Assembly (NCBI GenBank): GCA_018806915.1
Contig: JAGKQI010000078.1
Coordinates: 930,001-994,000, forward strand
Source of the DNA: Phytophthora colocasiae
Taxonomy: Eukaryota > Oomycota > Peronosporomycetes > Peronosporales > Peronosporaceae
Length of the DNA: 64,000 nucleotides
Reading direction: 5' to 3'
Shown here in pieces: positions 39,252-50,369 of the stretch; within the stretch, counting starts at the first letter, position 1; the number at the start of each line of letters is the position of its first letter. Under the pieces are notes generated by a model. That model was not told the DNA's origin and did not search any database. It worked only from the letters and a program-made list of their open reading frames with translations. The translations under genes were made by a program, and so were the position numbers.

Positions 39252-39684
39252 TGTTGAGATTGCACTTCGCCGTCTCCTATACTGGGTCCCTACCTCGAAG
39301 CACGCAGCTTTCACGCGCACAACGCGTGCCAAGTGAGGACAACAGTGGAAGACGCGTGGATGCTGCAATACGATTGGCAGTCTACCTTGGATACACTATT
39401 CTGATTGGACGAGAACTTCAATTTGCTGATCTCAAGATGTGCACAAATCGTTCCCGTTACATCAAGCGTTCCCGTTACATCAATCGTTCCCGTTACATCA
39501 AGCGTTCCCGTTTCACAAGGCGTTCCCGTTACATCAAGCGTTCCCGTTTCACAAAGGTCTACAAGGGGAGCTCAAGGAGAGCAAGGGTAGATTAGTGAAT
39601 GCGGGCTAACTCAATAAACTCACTTTTGGATTTACTTCCTCCTACTCACTTCACTATCAAGCCTCGTTCGCTATACTCTCAATT
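39252..39684 (+). repeat. Copia 5' LTR
   Basis: 433 bp; matches 43709-44123 apart from one extra 18-bp repeat unit and a few substitutions. Confidence 0.9.
39449..39556 (+). repeat. 18-bp tandem repeat in copia 5' LTR (6 units)
   Basis: Units alternate between CGTTCCCGTTACATCAAG and CGTTCCCGTTTCACAAGG types, six copies. The 3' LTR has five. Confidence 0.9.
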
Positions 39685-39688
39685 GGTT

Positions 39689-42600
39689 ATGAGCCCAAGC
39701 TACGCCGACAACATCGACAAGCTCGTGGAAGACAACTACTTCCACTGGGAGTTCAACATGCGGATGAAGCTCGCTCGGAAGGGACTGCTACCGCAGATCA
39801 TCAAGCCCGAGTTCGACCAAGTGAGTGATCGCTCCACGGCGGAATGGAAGACCAACGATCTGAAGGCACTTGGTGTTATCGCTGGAGACGTGAGTCTCAC
39901 GTACCAAGTCTACGTCCGTGGAGCACTGACTGCCGCTGAGGCGTGGACGATGCTCGAGGAGCACTTCAACAAGAAGACGCTCAAGAACCGGCTTCTCGTC
40001 ACCAAGAAGTTGAACAACTTCAAGATGGAGCCCGGGACCAAGTTCGCTTCCCACGTCGATCAGTTCAAGGAGATCGTCCTCCAGATGGAGACGATCGGTG
40101 AGACTCTGGATGAGACTCGCCAGCTCGTGTTACTCCTTGGCAGTCTGACGGACGAGTACAAGATGATATGTACTGTCCTCGAGAATACGCCAAACGTGTC
40201 GCTGGCCTACGCGATTCAAGCTCTCTCTGGTGTTCAAGCTTCGGATGAATCGTCATCGGCTCAAGAGAAGGCTTTCGCTACGAAGAAGAAGGACTTCGGG
40301 GGCAAGCGTCGCTTCAACGGCAAGTGCTTCTACTGCAAGAAGCAAGGGCACCGAGAGTTCGAGTGCCGCAAGAAGAAAGCCGACCAAGAACGAGGGCAAG
40401 CTGCGCAAGAGGAAGCGTCCGACGACTTCTCGTTCATGGCTACGAGTGCGATGACCAAGAGTGAATGGCTCGTCGACTCTGGTGCAAGTTCACACATGAC
40501 CAGCGTCCGGGACAAGTTTGTGTCCATGAAGGAGCTGAAGACGCCAGTCCGCATGACGATCGCGGATGGCTCGAAAATCGACGCAGTTGCAAAGGGCACC
40601 GTCGGGTTGAAGCTGATGGACGGGAAGTCTGTCAAGCTGTCGGATGTCCTGTACATCCCAGAAGTTGAAGGAAGCCTCATCTCGGTGTCGAAGCTGGCCG
40701 AGAAAGGAGTCGTCGCCCAGTTCAGCAAGGACAAGTGTACCTTTCGCTACGGGGACGCTACTGTGATGGAAGCTAAGCGCTGTGGAAATGTCTCCAAGCT
40801 GAAGACAGTGGGGGACGAGGTGTGTCATGCTGCAACGACCACTCGTAAGGAGCCATGGGCTGTTGTGCACGCCCGACTCGGCCACATCCCGTTCATGCGT
40901 TATGAGAAACTACTTACCATGGCAGAAGGAGTGCCTCGCATTACGGGTGGAGTCCCTGGGGACGACGTATGCGCTGGCTGCTGCATGGGCAAGATGAAAG
41001 CTGACGACTATCCAAGGCATCCGGAGAAGGTCGTCAAGAGTGCAGGTGTGCTTGAACTGGTGCATACGGACGTGATGGGTCCGATGCAGACGAGGACACC
41101 TGGTGGTTGCACGTACGTTGTGACATTCATTGACGACTACTCACGTCACGTGACCGTCCACTTCATGAAAGCGAAGTCGGAGGTGCTGTCCAAGTTCAAA
41201 ATCTACAAGGCAGCGATGGGGAAAGCTACGGGCAAGAGTATCAAGCGTCTGCGTTCGGACAATGGTGGTGAATACACCGGTCGCCAGTTCAGGGCGTTCC
41301 TCAACCAGCATGGCATCAAGCATGAGAAGACGGTGCCATACACGCCTCAGCAGAACGGTCTGGCTGAGCGCATGAACCGGAGCCTCGTGGAGATGGCTCG
41401 TTGTCTGCTCTACCATGAGAGCGTCAACAAGAAGTGGTGGGCCGAGGCGGTCAACACTGCTGCGTGATCATCAATCGGATCCCCAACTCGGTGACTGTGA
41501 AGACACCGTTCGAGATTCTGCACAAATCGAAGCCACAGCTCAGGAACGTCAAGGTGTTTGGTGCTCTTGGCTACGCTCACATCCCCGACGAGAAGCGTCG
41601 CAAGTTGGATGCCAAAGCGTTCAAATGTCGTTTCCTTGGATACGAGGATGGTGTGAAGGGCTACCGAGTCCTCAATGTGTCAACGGGTAAGGTGCAAATC
41701 GTTCGCACTGTGAAGTTCATCGAAACGACCAATCCCCAGCACCTCATGGTACAGGATGAAGATGAACCAGCAACCAACGTGCCTGTCATGAGTGGACAAC
41801 CGTCCAAGGGCTCAATGGAGATTGTTCCGGTCGTTGTTGAAGGTGCTGACGTCATTCCACTTCAACGTGACGTGAACAGTCAAATCATCCCTTACGAGTC
41901 CACCCATCCCATGATTACTCGTTCGCGTACTCGTAACATCGACGAAATTGACGATCCTGAAGAGGCTGGCGCAACCAAGAAGCAGATTATCCTGCCGTCA
42001 ACCACGGGGACCAAGTGTCAGAAGATGACACAAGAAAGGGTTAAACCAAGTGGCGAACTGCTCGCACTTGAAGGTGGCCAAGCTATGGCTGCATCGGAGG
42101 AAGTCCCCAAGACGTATACAGAGGCGACGTCAGGCGAGGACAGCGATGAATGGAAGAAGGCAATTGCAAGTGAATTGGAGTCACTTACTGCAAACAAGAC
42201 ATGGAAGCTGGTACCAAGACCGGCTCACCAGCGCCCGATCGGATGTCGGTGGGTGTTCGCGTTGAAGCGCAACGAGAAAGGAGAAGTGACCCGGCACAAG
42301 GCTCGTCTCGTCGCCAAGGGGTACTCTCAGCGTCACGGGATTGACTATGAAGAGACGTACGCGCCAGTGGCATACCTGAACTCGATACGTGCTGTGCTGG
42401 CTAAGTGCTGTGCTGAAGGATTTGAGATCGAGCAATGCGACGTGGATACGGCGTTCCTGTATGGAAAGCTCGACGAAGAGATTTACATGGAATTGCCTGA
42501 AGGTCTGCGTGAGCTCCTGACGATGGCCGATGCTGAAGGTGAAGAAGACGTCGTCTGCCTACTCCTGCAAAGTTTGTATGGCCTGAAGCAAGCATCTCGT

Positions 42601-43701
42601 GTTTGGAACGAGACGATCGATGGTCACTTAAAAGACATGGGTTTCAAGGCGGCTGATGCTGATCCCTGTGTATACACCCGAGGTGATGGTGACGATGAAT
42701 GTATCGTGTGTCTTTACGTCGACGACATGCTGATTGCTTCAAAGGACAAGGGTGTCATCGCGTCAGTGAAGGCTGGCATCGCGGACAAATTCCGGATCAA
42801 GGACCTCGGACGCGCTCGATTTATTCTCGGGATTGAGATCGACTACGATATGGACAATAAAACATTGGCCATCTCTCAACGCGCATATACAGAGTCGATC
42901 ATCACGAAATTCGGTCAAGAAAACGCGAAGCCAAGCCTGATGTCACTGGATCCAAGTCTTCACTTGACCAAGGACGACGGCACGCAGACAGAGGAGTACA
43001 AGGCCAAGATGAAGTCAAGGCCCTACCGATCGCTCATCGGTAGCCTCATGTATCTGACATGCGGAACACGACCTGACATTGCGGTTGCTGTTGCCAAGTT
43101 GAGTCGCTTCCTGGAAAACCCAGGTGAGGCGCATTGGAATGCGGGAATCAAGGTGGTGCGCTACCTGCTGAAGACCAAGGAAGTGGGTATCATGTACGAT
43201 GGCCTACTGGGAACTGAGATGACGGCTTACTCGGATGCTGACTGGGCCGGTAACCGTGACGACAGACGCTCAGTGAGCGGAATGATGCTCATGATGTGTG
43301 GTGCTCCGGTGGTGTGGCGTTCGACGTTCCAGAAGACGGTCGCACTGAGTTCTACTGAGGCAGAGTACATGGCTCTGAGTGAGTGCATCAAAGAAGTAGT
43401 GTGGCTGCGTCGACTACTCAAGGACATTGGTGCAAAGCAAGTGGACCCTACGGTGATCTACGAGGACAACCAGGGTGCCATGGCTTTGGCGAAGAATGTC
43501 GGTTATCAAGCTCGCACCAAGCACATCGACATTCGCTACCATTTCATCCGAGAGAAGATTGCCAGTGGCGAGGTTGAGCTGACCTACCAGGAGTCTAAAA
43601 ACCAACTAGCGGACTACTTGACCAAGGGCCTCTCTTCCAAGACGTTGCGCTACTTGATGGAACGCAGCAACGTCATTCCCAAGTTCGAGACGTCGAATTG
43701 A
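39689..43701 (+). pseudogene. Copia Gag-Pol polyprotein with one frameshift
   Basis: The ATG at 39689 overlaps the primer-binding region. Gag: UBN2-type core and knuckle CFYCKKQGHREFEC. Protease: WLVDSGASSHM. Integrase: HARLGH ... CAGCCMGKM zinc domain and D-D-E core (HTDVMGPM, RLRSDNGGEYTG, PQQNGLAERMN). Near 41462 the frame breaks at NTAA and continues in another frame with VIINRIPNSVT. Reverse transcriptase: RWVFALKRNEKGEVTRHKAR, CLYVDDMLIAS. RNase H: YSDADWAGN, STEAEYMAL, RTKHIDIRYHFIRE. A single small indel is the only lesion seen. Confidence 0.92.
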
Positions 43702-43708
43702 GTGGGGG

Positions 43709-44123
43709 TGTTGAGATTGCACTTCGCCGTCTCCTATACTGGGTCCCTACCTCGAAGCACGCAGCTTTCACGCGCACAACGCGTGCCAAGTGAGGACAAC
43801 AGTGGAAGACGCGTGGATGCTGCAATACGATTTGCGGTCTACCTTGGATACACTATTCTGATTGGACGAGAACTTCAATTTGCTGATCTCAAGATGTGCA
43901 CAAATCGTTCCCGTTACATCAATCGTTCCCGTTACATCAAGCGTTCCCGTTTCACAAGGCGTTCCCGTCACATCAAGCGTTCCCGTTTCACAAAGGTCTA
44001 CAAGGGGAGCTCAAGGAGAGCAAGGGTAGATTAGTGAATGCGGGCTAACTCAATAAACTCACTTTTGGATTTACTTCCTCCTACTCACTTCACTATCAAG
44101 CCTCGTTCGCTATACTCTCAATT
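43709..44123 (+). repeat. Copia 3' LTR
   Basis: 415 bp, five 18-bp units (43906-43995) against six in the 5' LTR. Confidence 0.9.
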
Positions 44124-44475
44124 GAATGTTCCGGTTAGCCTTGGACGCGTTCATCAAATAATTCGAGTATCCTTGTCGGAAAGGTACGCTGAAATCGGCT
44201 TTCGTTTCTTTAAAAATTGCGTCCCAATCTGAACAGTATGGTGTACCACCAGCTACAATTCTAGGGGAAGTTTTTATCATTCGCTCGATGAATGGATCAA
44301 TCCAGAACCAAAAGAATGCGATATTGGTAGCGGTACCAGTTAAATCGATAAATGTGGAGGTAATGGTGGATTTAGCACATTTTGCGGCAATTCAGCAACA
44401 TTGGTAAAGCGAAGAATGATACTCTGGATAACTGGAGTCTCAAATATTTCGGGAGGTAATTCTTTTATAGGTTTT
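44124..44475 (-). pseudogene. LRR membrane-protein gene fragment, piece 2
   Basis: Continues piece 1 after the copia insertion. It matches about 54951-55300 (codons for N-E-L-P-P-E-I-F-E-T and the LRR tail), then breaks off near 44472 and is joined to the secreted Thr/Lys-rich gene. Only the last about 117 codons' worth is present. There is a small insertion (GTAGCG) near 44328. Confidence 0.8.
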
Positions 44476-44706
44476 ACTACCAAGAAGAAAGCGACCCCAA
44501 GTGCCTCGAAACCCACCAGTCCAAAGACAACACCGACGCCGACGGTTGCGAACAAGGGGTCGAGTCCAGTCCAGCAGAAGCACCGTAACCTGCGAGTGAA
44601 GGTGCCAGGGACTAGTTCTGCCACCGTTCAGCAACAGCAACAACAACAGCAGAAGCCACCCCATCACCCCAAGAAGACGCCGAAGACTGGGGACAAACAC
44701 TACTAG
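44476..44706 (+). pseudogene. 3' fragment of the secreted Thr/Lys/Pro-rich gene, fused after LRR fragment
   Basis: From about 44485 it matches the last about 75 codons and 3' flank of copies 1 and 2 (stop TAG at 44704-44706). It lacks the signal peptide and promoter, so it is not expected to make a secreted protein. An accidental open frame (44401-44706) crosses the junction. Confidence 0.8.
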
Positions 44707-45736
44707 ACTGGTGTTCCAAGATACCCACTCTGCTACAATCAAGTACTGGCGACACATCGGAATGACAACGGTAAACTTGGACGGTAGCTATTCTTCTTTC
44801 TTGTCTTTGACACTTTCTTCAGGAGTTGCTGCATTGAATTCTTCCATGAACGTACTGTATTATCTTTGATCTCTTTATCGGTGGCGTTTCCTCATGACAT
44901 GGCCAACGAATTTATAGAGTGTAGCATTAGACGTTCATACAATGTATTATATAATACATGTACCGGTAGCAAATTTTGCTGAGAAACGAGATGGTGCGTA
45001 GAGAAGAAACGAAGTTGAAGATCATCCAAGGAAGATAAGAGTTTGAAGATCAAAAATGAAGAATTTCTGAACGTTTTGAATATTTAAAAATATATGCCAG
45101 GCACAGCATGTAACCAGAAAACACAATGAACACCTGCGTGCTTTTTCCTTGTGACTGTAGAGCTGGGCAATGTTGCGCGGTGGTTGAAGTGCGTCCATCG
45201 ACACCATCTTGTCCTCGATGTCGCACACAAACCGGCATCCACTTGATCTATCGCACTGATCCAAGAAGCAGGTGGTACGTCAAGCGTCGGAATTGGCGAC
45301 TCACAGCAACCGCCTGGCTCCGCCGAAGTGTAGCAATGCGTCAACCCTGATCTCCTTCTGAAGTTGCAAAGCCAACGTTAACTCAAATCATTTTGGAGTC
45401 AAATGCACCAAGCAGCGCAAGGTTTCGAGCTTTGCCTGCCAATTTGTCAATACATGCAGCATGGGGGAAGGGGAATTACTGCAACCATGTGGAATGCCTA
45501 CGAACTGCCTTCGACTGGAATCGGAGGCAAAGCAGAACAAACCAACGGAGACTTGACCAGGCTCACGCAATGTGCAGCCAGCATTACGGCCGTCAGAATC
45601 AGATGCTCTCGAGAGGCTGTAGGAGAGTCGCTGCATATTTCTGCGGACTGCCGTTCCACCACCAACAGCTCACAAGATTGATTTGGATAGGAGAGCTGGT
45701 GGTGCTGCACCCGCGCAGACGAACCCCGCAGCTCCG

Positions 45737-45751
45737 TTCATTGTCCGTTTT
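45737..45751 (+). promoter_or_regulatory. Possible Inr of sugar transporter (left copy)
   Basis: TTCATTGTCCGTTTT partly fits the oomycete Inr, about 127 bp before the ATG. A mirror copy lies near 49586-49600. Confidence 0.35.
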
Positions 45752-45863
45752 ACCTTTCGGTGCAACAACAGCAACAGCAACAACTGCAACTGCTACAGTG
45801 CCACCACCACCACTGTTGTAAGTGCTAAAGTCTTCCTCTCCAACCTAGCGACTGCTCTACCAA

Positions 45864-47354
45864 GTGACCATGGCTGACAGCGCCAACTACGAAGTGGCCA
45901 ACTCGCCCAACAAGAACGGCGCCGCCCCCGTCGGCGCCTTCGACGAGGCCAACAAGGCCGCTGCGCGCCTCATCAAGCCCAATGCCATCCTGTACACGAG
46001 CGCGTTGCTGTCGTGGATGCAGCCGTTCCAGAGCGGTTGGTCCACCTCACAGATGAATCTATCGCAGTACAACGACACGGACCAGTGCAATGCTCGTCCC
46101 GTGGCGGAGGGCACGTGCCTCATGTTCCCGGGCCACTCGAAGCTCGAGTGGACGTTCGCCGTGAACGCATGGATCTTCGGCGCCATGGTGGGCTCGCTGT
46201 GCTGCGGCCACTTCAGCGACAAGTACGGCCGCAAGAAGACACTCATGGGGAACTGCATCTTCATGATCGTTGGTGGCGTCGTGCAGACCGTCGTCTCCAA
46301 CATTTGGCTCTTCTCCGTTGGCCGACTCATCGCCGGTTTGGCGTCGGGTACTGCGACGGCGACGATCGGGAGCTACGTGAACGAGTTGTCACCTCCGCAC
46401 ATGCGTAATACGTTGGGTCTGGGCCTGCAGATCTTCACGACGATCGGTATCTTGTTCCCGGCCATCGCCTTCTTCTTCGCTAACACGAGCTCCGGATGGC
46501 GTTACCTGGCCGCGTTCCCCGTTGTGCTGGGCGCCGTCTACTTGTTGCTCGCGCCGACCATGTGCGTGGAGAGTCCGGCGTGGCTGTTGACGCAGGGGCG
46601 AACGGAGGAGGCCAAGGAGGTGATCGCGCGTCTCTACGGCGAACAGCACGTGCAGACTGCTCTGTCGTGGCTCGAGGTGGCCAAGAAGCCCGAGAACGCC
46701 GAGGAGGGTTTCGCGACCCCCGCGAAGGAGTCCATGTTTAACCCTCGCTACCGTCTCCAGCTTCTGACCGGCATCCTGCTGTCGTGCTCGCAGCAACTAT
46801 CGGGTATCAACGCCGTGTTCTACTACTCGGGCAGTATCTTCTCGGACGCCGGCATCTCGGACTCACGTGTCGGCACGTTGGTCATCGACTTCATCAACAT
46901 CTGGCCGGCCTTCTTCACGGGTGTGTTGGCGAACCGCTTCGGTGCGCGCAACATGATCCTGTGGGGATTGTCTGGCATGGTGATCATGTCCATCGGTATG
47001 ACGGTGGCGTTCGTCGTGGACGTGTCTGCTCTGTCGATCGTCTTCACGGCGCTGTACGTGATCGTGTTCGGTGTGACACTGGGTCCGCTCGTGTGGGTGA
47101 TGACTGCCGACATTTTCCCGGATTCGATCCGCGCCAGCGCGTCGTCGCTCTGCATCGGCATCAACTGGCTGTGCAACCTCATCGTGGGTGTGTCGTACCC
47201 GTACGTGTCGGACGCGCTGAACGACTACGCGTACGTTCCTTTCGTGGTGCTGCTGGCAATCTTCTACCTTCTTGCACTCAAGATGGTGCCGGAGACGTCT
47301 GGTAAGTCTGCCGAGGAGATCCAGGCCGAGTACGATTCGCGTCGTGAACAGTAG
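45864..47354 (+). CDS. MFS sugar transporter, left copy
   Basis: 496 residues, 12 predicted membrane segments. Sugar-porter signatures: DKYGRKK after TM2, GRLIAGLASG, VESPAWLL (for PESPRWL), QQLSGINAVFYYS in TM7, MTADIFPDSIRA, VPETSGKSAEEI near the C-terminus. Transports hexoses or related sugars by the family's usual facilitated or proton-coupled mode; substrate unknown. The frame seems to start at ATG 45864 or 45870 (CCATGG). An AAC/CAG-repeat tract lies in the 5' leader. The protein is identical to that of the right copy. GC content is high at third positions, as in other highly expressed oomycete genes. Confidence 0.93.
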   Translation: MTMADSANYEVANSPNKNGAAPVGAFDEANKAAARLIKPNAILYTSALLSWMQPFQSGWSTSQMNLSQYNDTDQCNARPVAEGTCLMFPGHSKLEWTFAVNAWIFGAMVGSLCCGHFSDKYGRKKTLMGNCIFMIVGGVVQTVVSNIWLFSVGRLIAGLASGTATATIGSYVNELSPPHMRNTLGLGLQIFTTIGILFPAIAFFFANTSSGWRYLAAFPVVLGAVYLLLAPTMCVESPAWLLTQGRTEEAKEVIARLYGEQHVQTALSWLEVAKKPENAEEGFATPAKESMFNPRYRLQLLTGILLSCSQQLSGINAVFYYSGSIFSDAGISDSRVGTLVIDFINIWPAFFTGVLANRFGARNMILWGLSGMVIMSIGMTVAFVVDVSALSIVFTALYVIVFGVTLGPLVWVMTADIFPDSIRASASSLCIGINWLCNLIVGVSYPYVSDALNDYAYVPFVVLLAIFYLLALKMVPETSGKSAEEIQAEYDSRREQ

Positions 47355-47559
47355 AGCTTCAGCCACGCTGCGCATACATAGATTGACGCTGAGGTTGTGC
47401 AATAAACATTTGTTTTATCCTAAAAAGTCAAGAGGTGGTTCTGATTTCTTGAATAGTTTGATTTAGTTCTGTATTCCAAGAGTTTTTGCAGTCCCTAACT
47501 ATGCTTTTCGCCTATTTGCACGTGTGAAAGTTCTTGAATTGGGGAGAGATCTTACGAAG

Positions 47560-47777
47560 ACAATAGCTTACATACAACTTGTGGATGACGGGTTAGATGC
47601 TGGTACACTTGAAGGAGTACTCAACATTTGATGAAATCGTTCTATGGCATGGTATCCAGATAGCAATCACTGCCCAAAACGAAAAGTTCGCGCGAACCAA
47701 GATTCTGGGTCTGGAATTGATTATGATCCCAGGCATTGGCGAGCAAATTACGTATGGGTTTGCCCTTCAGGAATTGC
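47560..47777. other. Unique 218-bp centre of the palindrome
   Basis: Single-copy spacer between the arms. It has a short open frame (47597-47785) with no recognised similarity. No terminal repeats or target duplications to indicate a transposon. Confidence 0.6.
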
Positions 47778-50369
47778 CTTCGTAAGATCTCTCCCCAATT
47801 CAAGAACTTTCACATGTGCAAATAGGCGAAAAGCATAGTTAGGTACTGCAAAAACTCTTGGAATACAGAACTAAATCAAACTATTCAAGAAATCAGAACC
47901 ACCTCTTGACTTTTTAGGATAAAACAAATGTTTATTGCACAACCTCAGCGTCAATCTATGTATGCGCAGCGTGGCTGAAGCTCTACTGTTCACGACGCGA
48001 ATCGTACTCGGCCTGGATCTCCTCGGCAGACTTACCAGACGTCTCCGGCACCATCTTGAGTGCAAGAAGGTAGAAGATTGCCAGCAGCACCACGAAAGGA
48101 ACGTACGCGTAGTCGTTCAGCGCGTCCGACACGTACGGGTACGACACACCCACGATGAGGTTGCACAGCCAGTTGATGCCGATGCAGAGCGACGACGCGC
48201 TGGCGCGGATCGAATCCGGGAAAATGTCGGCAGTCATCACCCACACGAGCGGACCCAGTGTCACACCGAACACGATCACGTACAGCGCCGTGAAGACGAT
48301 CGACAGAGCAGACACGTCCACGACGAACGCCACCGTCATACCGATGGACATGATCACCATGCCAGACAATCCCCACAGGATCATGTTGCGCGCACCGAAG
48401 CGGTTCGCCAACACACCCGTGAAGAAGGCCGGCCAGATGTTGATGAAGTCGATGACCAACGTGCCGACACGTGAGTCCGAGATGCCGGCGTCCGAGAAGA
48501 TACTGCCCGAGTAGTAGAACACGGCGTTGATACCCGATAGTTGCTGCGAGCACGACAGCAGGATGCCGGTCAGAAGCTGGAGACGGTAGCGAGGGTTGAA
48601 CATGGACTCCTTCGCGGGGGTCGCGAAACCCTCCTCGGCGTTCTCGGGCTTCTTGGCCACCTCGAGCCACGACAGAGCAGTCTGCACGTGCTGTTCGCCG
48701 TAGAGACGCGCGATCACCTCCTTGGCCTCCTCCGTTCGCCCCTGCGTCAACAGCCACGCCGGACTCTCCACGCACATGGTCGGCGCGAGCAACAAGTAGA
48801 CGGCGCCCAGCACAACGGGGAACGCGGCCAGGTAACGCCATCCGGAGCTCGTGTTGGCGAAGAAGAAGGCGATGGCCGGGAACAAGATACCGATCGTCGT
48901 GAAGATCTGCAGGCCCAGACCCAACGTATTACGCATGTGCGGAGGTGACAACTCGTTCACGTAGCTCCCGATCGTCGCCGTCGCAGTACCCGACGCCAAA
49001 CCGGCGATGAGTCGGCCAACGGAGAAGAGCCAAATGTTGGAGACGACGGTCTGCACGACGCCACCAACGATCATGAAGATGCAGTTCCCCATGAGTGTCT
49101 TCTTGCGGCCGTACTTGTCGCTGAAGTGGCCGCAGCACAGTGAGCCCACCATGGCGCCGAAGATCCATGCGTTCACGGCGAACGTCCACTCGAGCTTCGA
49201 GTGGCCCGGGAACATGAGGCATGTGCCCTCCGCCACGGGACGAGCATTGCACTGGTCCGTGTCGTTGTACTGCGATAGATTCATCTGTGAGGTGGACCAA
49301 CCGCTCTGGAACGGCTGCATCCACGACAGCAACGCGCTCGTGTACAGGATGGCATTGGGCTTGATGAGGCGCGCAGCGGCCTTGTTGGCCTCGTCGAAGG
49401 CGCCGACGGGGGCGGCGCCGTTCTTGTTGGGCGAGTTGGCCACTTCGTAGTTGGCGCTGTCAGCCATGGTCACTTGGTAGAGCAGTCGCTAGGTTGGAGA
49501 GGAAGACTTTAGCACTTACAACAGTGGTGGTGGTGGCACTGTAGCAGTTGCAGTTGTTGCTGTTGCTGTTGTTGCACCGAAAGGTAAAACGGACAATGAA
49601 CGGAGCTGCGGGGTTCGTCTGCGCGGGTGCAGCACCACCAGCCCCTGTATCCAAATCAATCTTGTGAGCTGTTGGTGGTGGAACGGCAGTCCGCAGAAAT
49701 ATGCAGCGACTCTCCTTCAACCTCTCGAGAGCATCTGATTCTGACGGCCGTAATGCTGGCTGCACATTGCGTGAGCCTGGTTAAGTCTCCGTTGGTTTGT
49801 TCTGCTTTGCCTCCGATTCCAGTCGAAGGCAGTTCGTAGGCATTCCACATGGTTGCAGTAATTCCCCTTCCCCCATGCTGCATGTATTGACAAATTGGCA
49901 GGCAAAGCTCGAAACCTTGCGCTGCTTGGTGCATTTGACTCCAAAATGATTTGAGTTAACGTTGGCTTTGCAACTTCAGAAGGAGATCAGGGTTGACGCA
50001 TTGCTACACTTCGGCGGAGCCAGGCGGTTGCTGTGAGTCGCCAATTCCGACGCTTGACGTACCACCTGCTGCTTGGATCAGTGCGATAGATCAAGTGGAT
50101 GCCGGTTTGTGTGCGACATCGAGGACAAGATGGTGTCGATGGACGCACATCAACCACCGCGCAACATTGCCCAGCTCTACAGTCACAAGGAAAAAAGTAC
50201 GCAGGTGTTCATTGTGTGTTTCTGGTTACATGCTGTGCCTGACGTATCTTTTTAAATATTTAAAACGTTCAGAAATTCTTCATTTTTGATCTTCAAACTC
50301 TTATCTTCCTTGGATGATATTCAACTTCGATTCTTCTCTACGCACAATCTCGTTTCTCAGCAAAATTTG
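47778..50369 (-). repeat. Right arm of 5.4-kb palindrome
   Basis: About 2592 bp, reverse complement of 44970-47559. Differences are a handful of bases in the flanks (for example near 45615/49722 and 45706/49640) and silent changes in the gene. Confidence 0.93.
47983..49473 (-). CDS. MFS sugar transporter, right copy
   Basis: 496 residues with the same protein as the left copy: DKYGRKK, QQLSGINAVFYYS, MTADIFPDSIRA and VPETSGKSAEEI are all present. Tail-to-tail orientation with the left copy, with 628 bp between stops. Identity at protein level with few silent changes points to a very recent duplication or to gene conversion between arms. Confidence 0.93.
   Translation of the reverse strand: MTMADSANYEVANSPNKNGAAPVGAFDEANKAAARLIKPNAILYTSALLSWMQPFQSGWSTSQMNLSQYNDTDQCNARPVAEGTCLMFPGHSKLEWTFAVNAWIFGAMVGSLCCGHFSDKYGRKKTLMGNCIFMIVGGVVQTVVSNIWLFSVGRLIAGLASGTATATIGSYVNELSPPHMRNTLGLGLQIFTTIGILFPAIAFFFANTSSGWRYLAAFPVVLGAVYLLLAPTMCVESPAWLLTQGRTEEAKEVIARLYGEQHVQTALSWLEVAKKPENAEEGFATPAKESMFNPRYRLQLLTGILLSCSQQLSGINAVFYYSGSIFSDAGISDSRVGTLVIDFINIWPAFFTGVLANRFGARNMILWGLSGMVIMSIGMTVAFVVDVSALSIVFTALYVIVFGVTLGPLVWVMTADIFPDSIRASASSLCIGINWLCNLIVGVSYPYVSDALNDYAYVPFVVLLAIFYLLALKMVPETSGKSAEEIQAEYDSRREQ

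Larger units (their letters stand above)
39252..44123 (+). mobile_element. Ty1/copia LTR retrotransposon
   Basis: 4872 bp with 5-bp target duplication GAATG (39247-39251 and 44124-44128). LTRs begin TGTTGAGATTG and end CTCTCAATT. The 5' LTR is followed by a primer-binding-like TGGTTATGAGCCC, and the 3' LTR is preceded by a GTGGGGG purine tract. Inside is gag-pol with integrase before reverse transcriptase, the copia order. The LTRs differ by one 18-bp repeat unit and a few bases, so the insertion is fairly young. Confidence 0.95.
44970..47559 (+). repeat. Left arm of 5.4-kb palindrome
   Basis: About 2590 bp, inverted copy of 47778-50369 with very few differences. It contains a complete sugar-transporter gene with its flanks. 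The outer end shares sequence with blocks A and B (AAATTTTGCTGAGAAACGAG). Confidence 0.93.

Noticed and set aside
39449..39556. 18-bp repeat array as a CRISPR
   Set aside because: The units are head-to-tail without spacers, lie inside an LTR and are repeated in the other LTR, in a eukaryotic genome.
45393..45821. 142-codon open frame upstream of the left transporter
   Set aside because: The mirror copy in the right arm is broken (75 codons only), and the sequence contains the leader with its Gln/Asn-type repeat; it is most likely 5' untranslated.
46389..47402. Long alternative-frame open stretches over the sugar transporters
   Set aside because: They are His/Arg-rich readings caused by high GC at third positions, mirrored exactly in the other arm.
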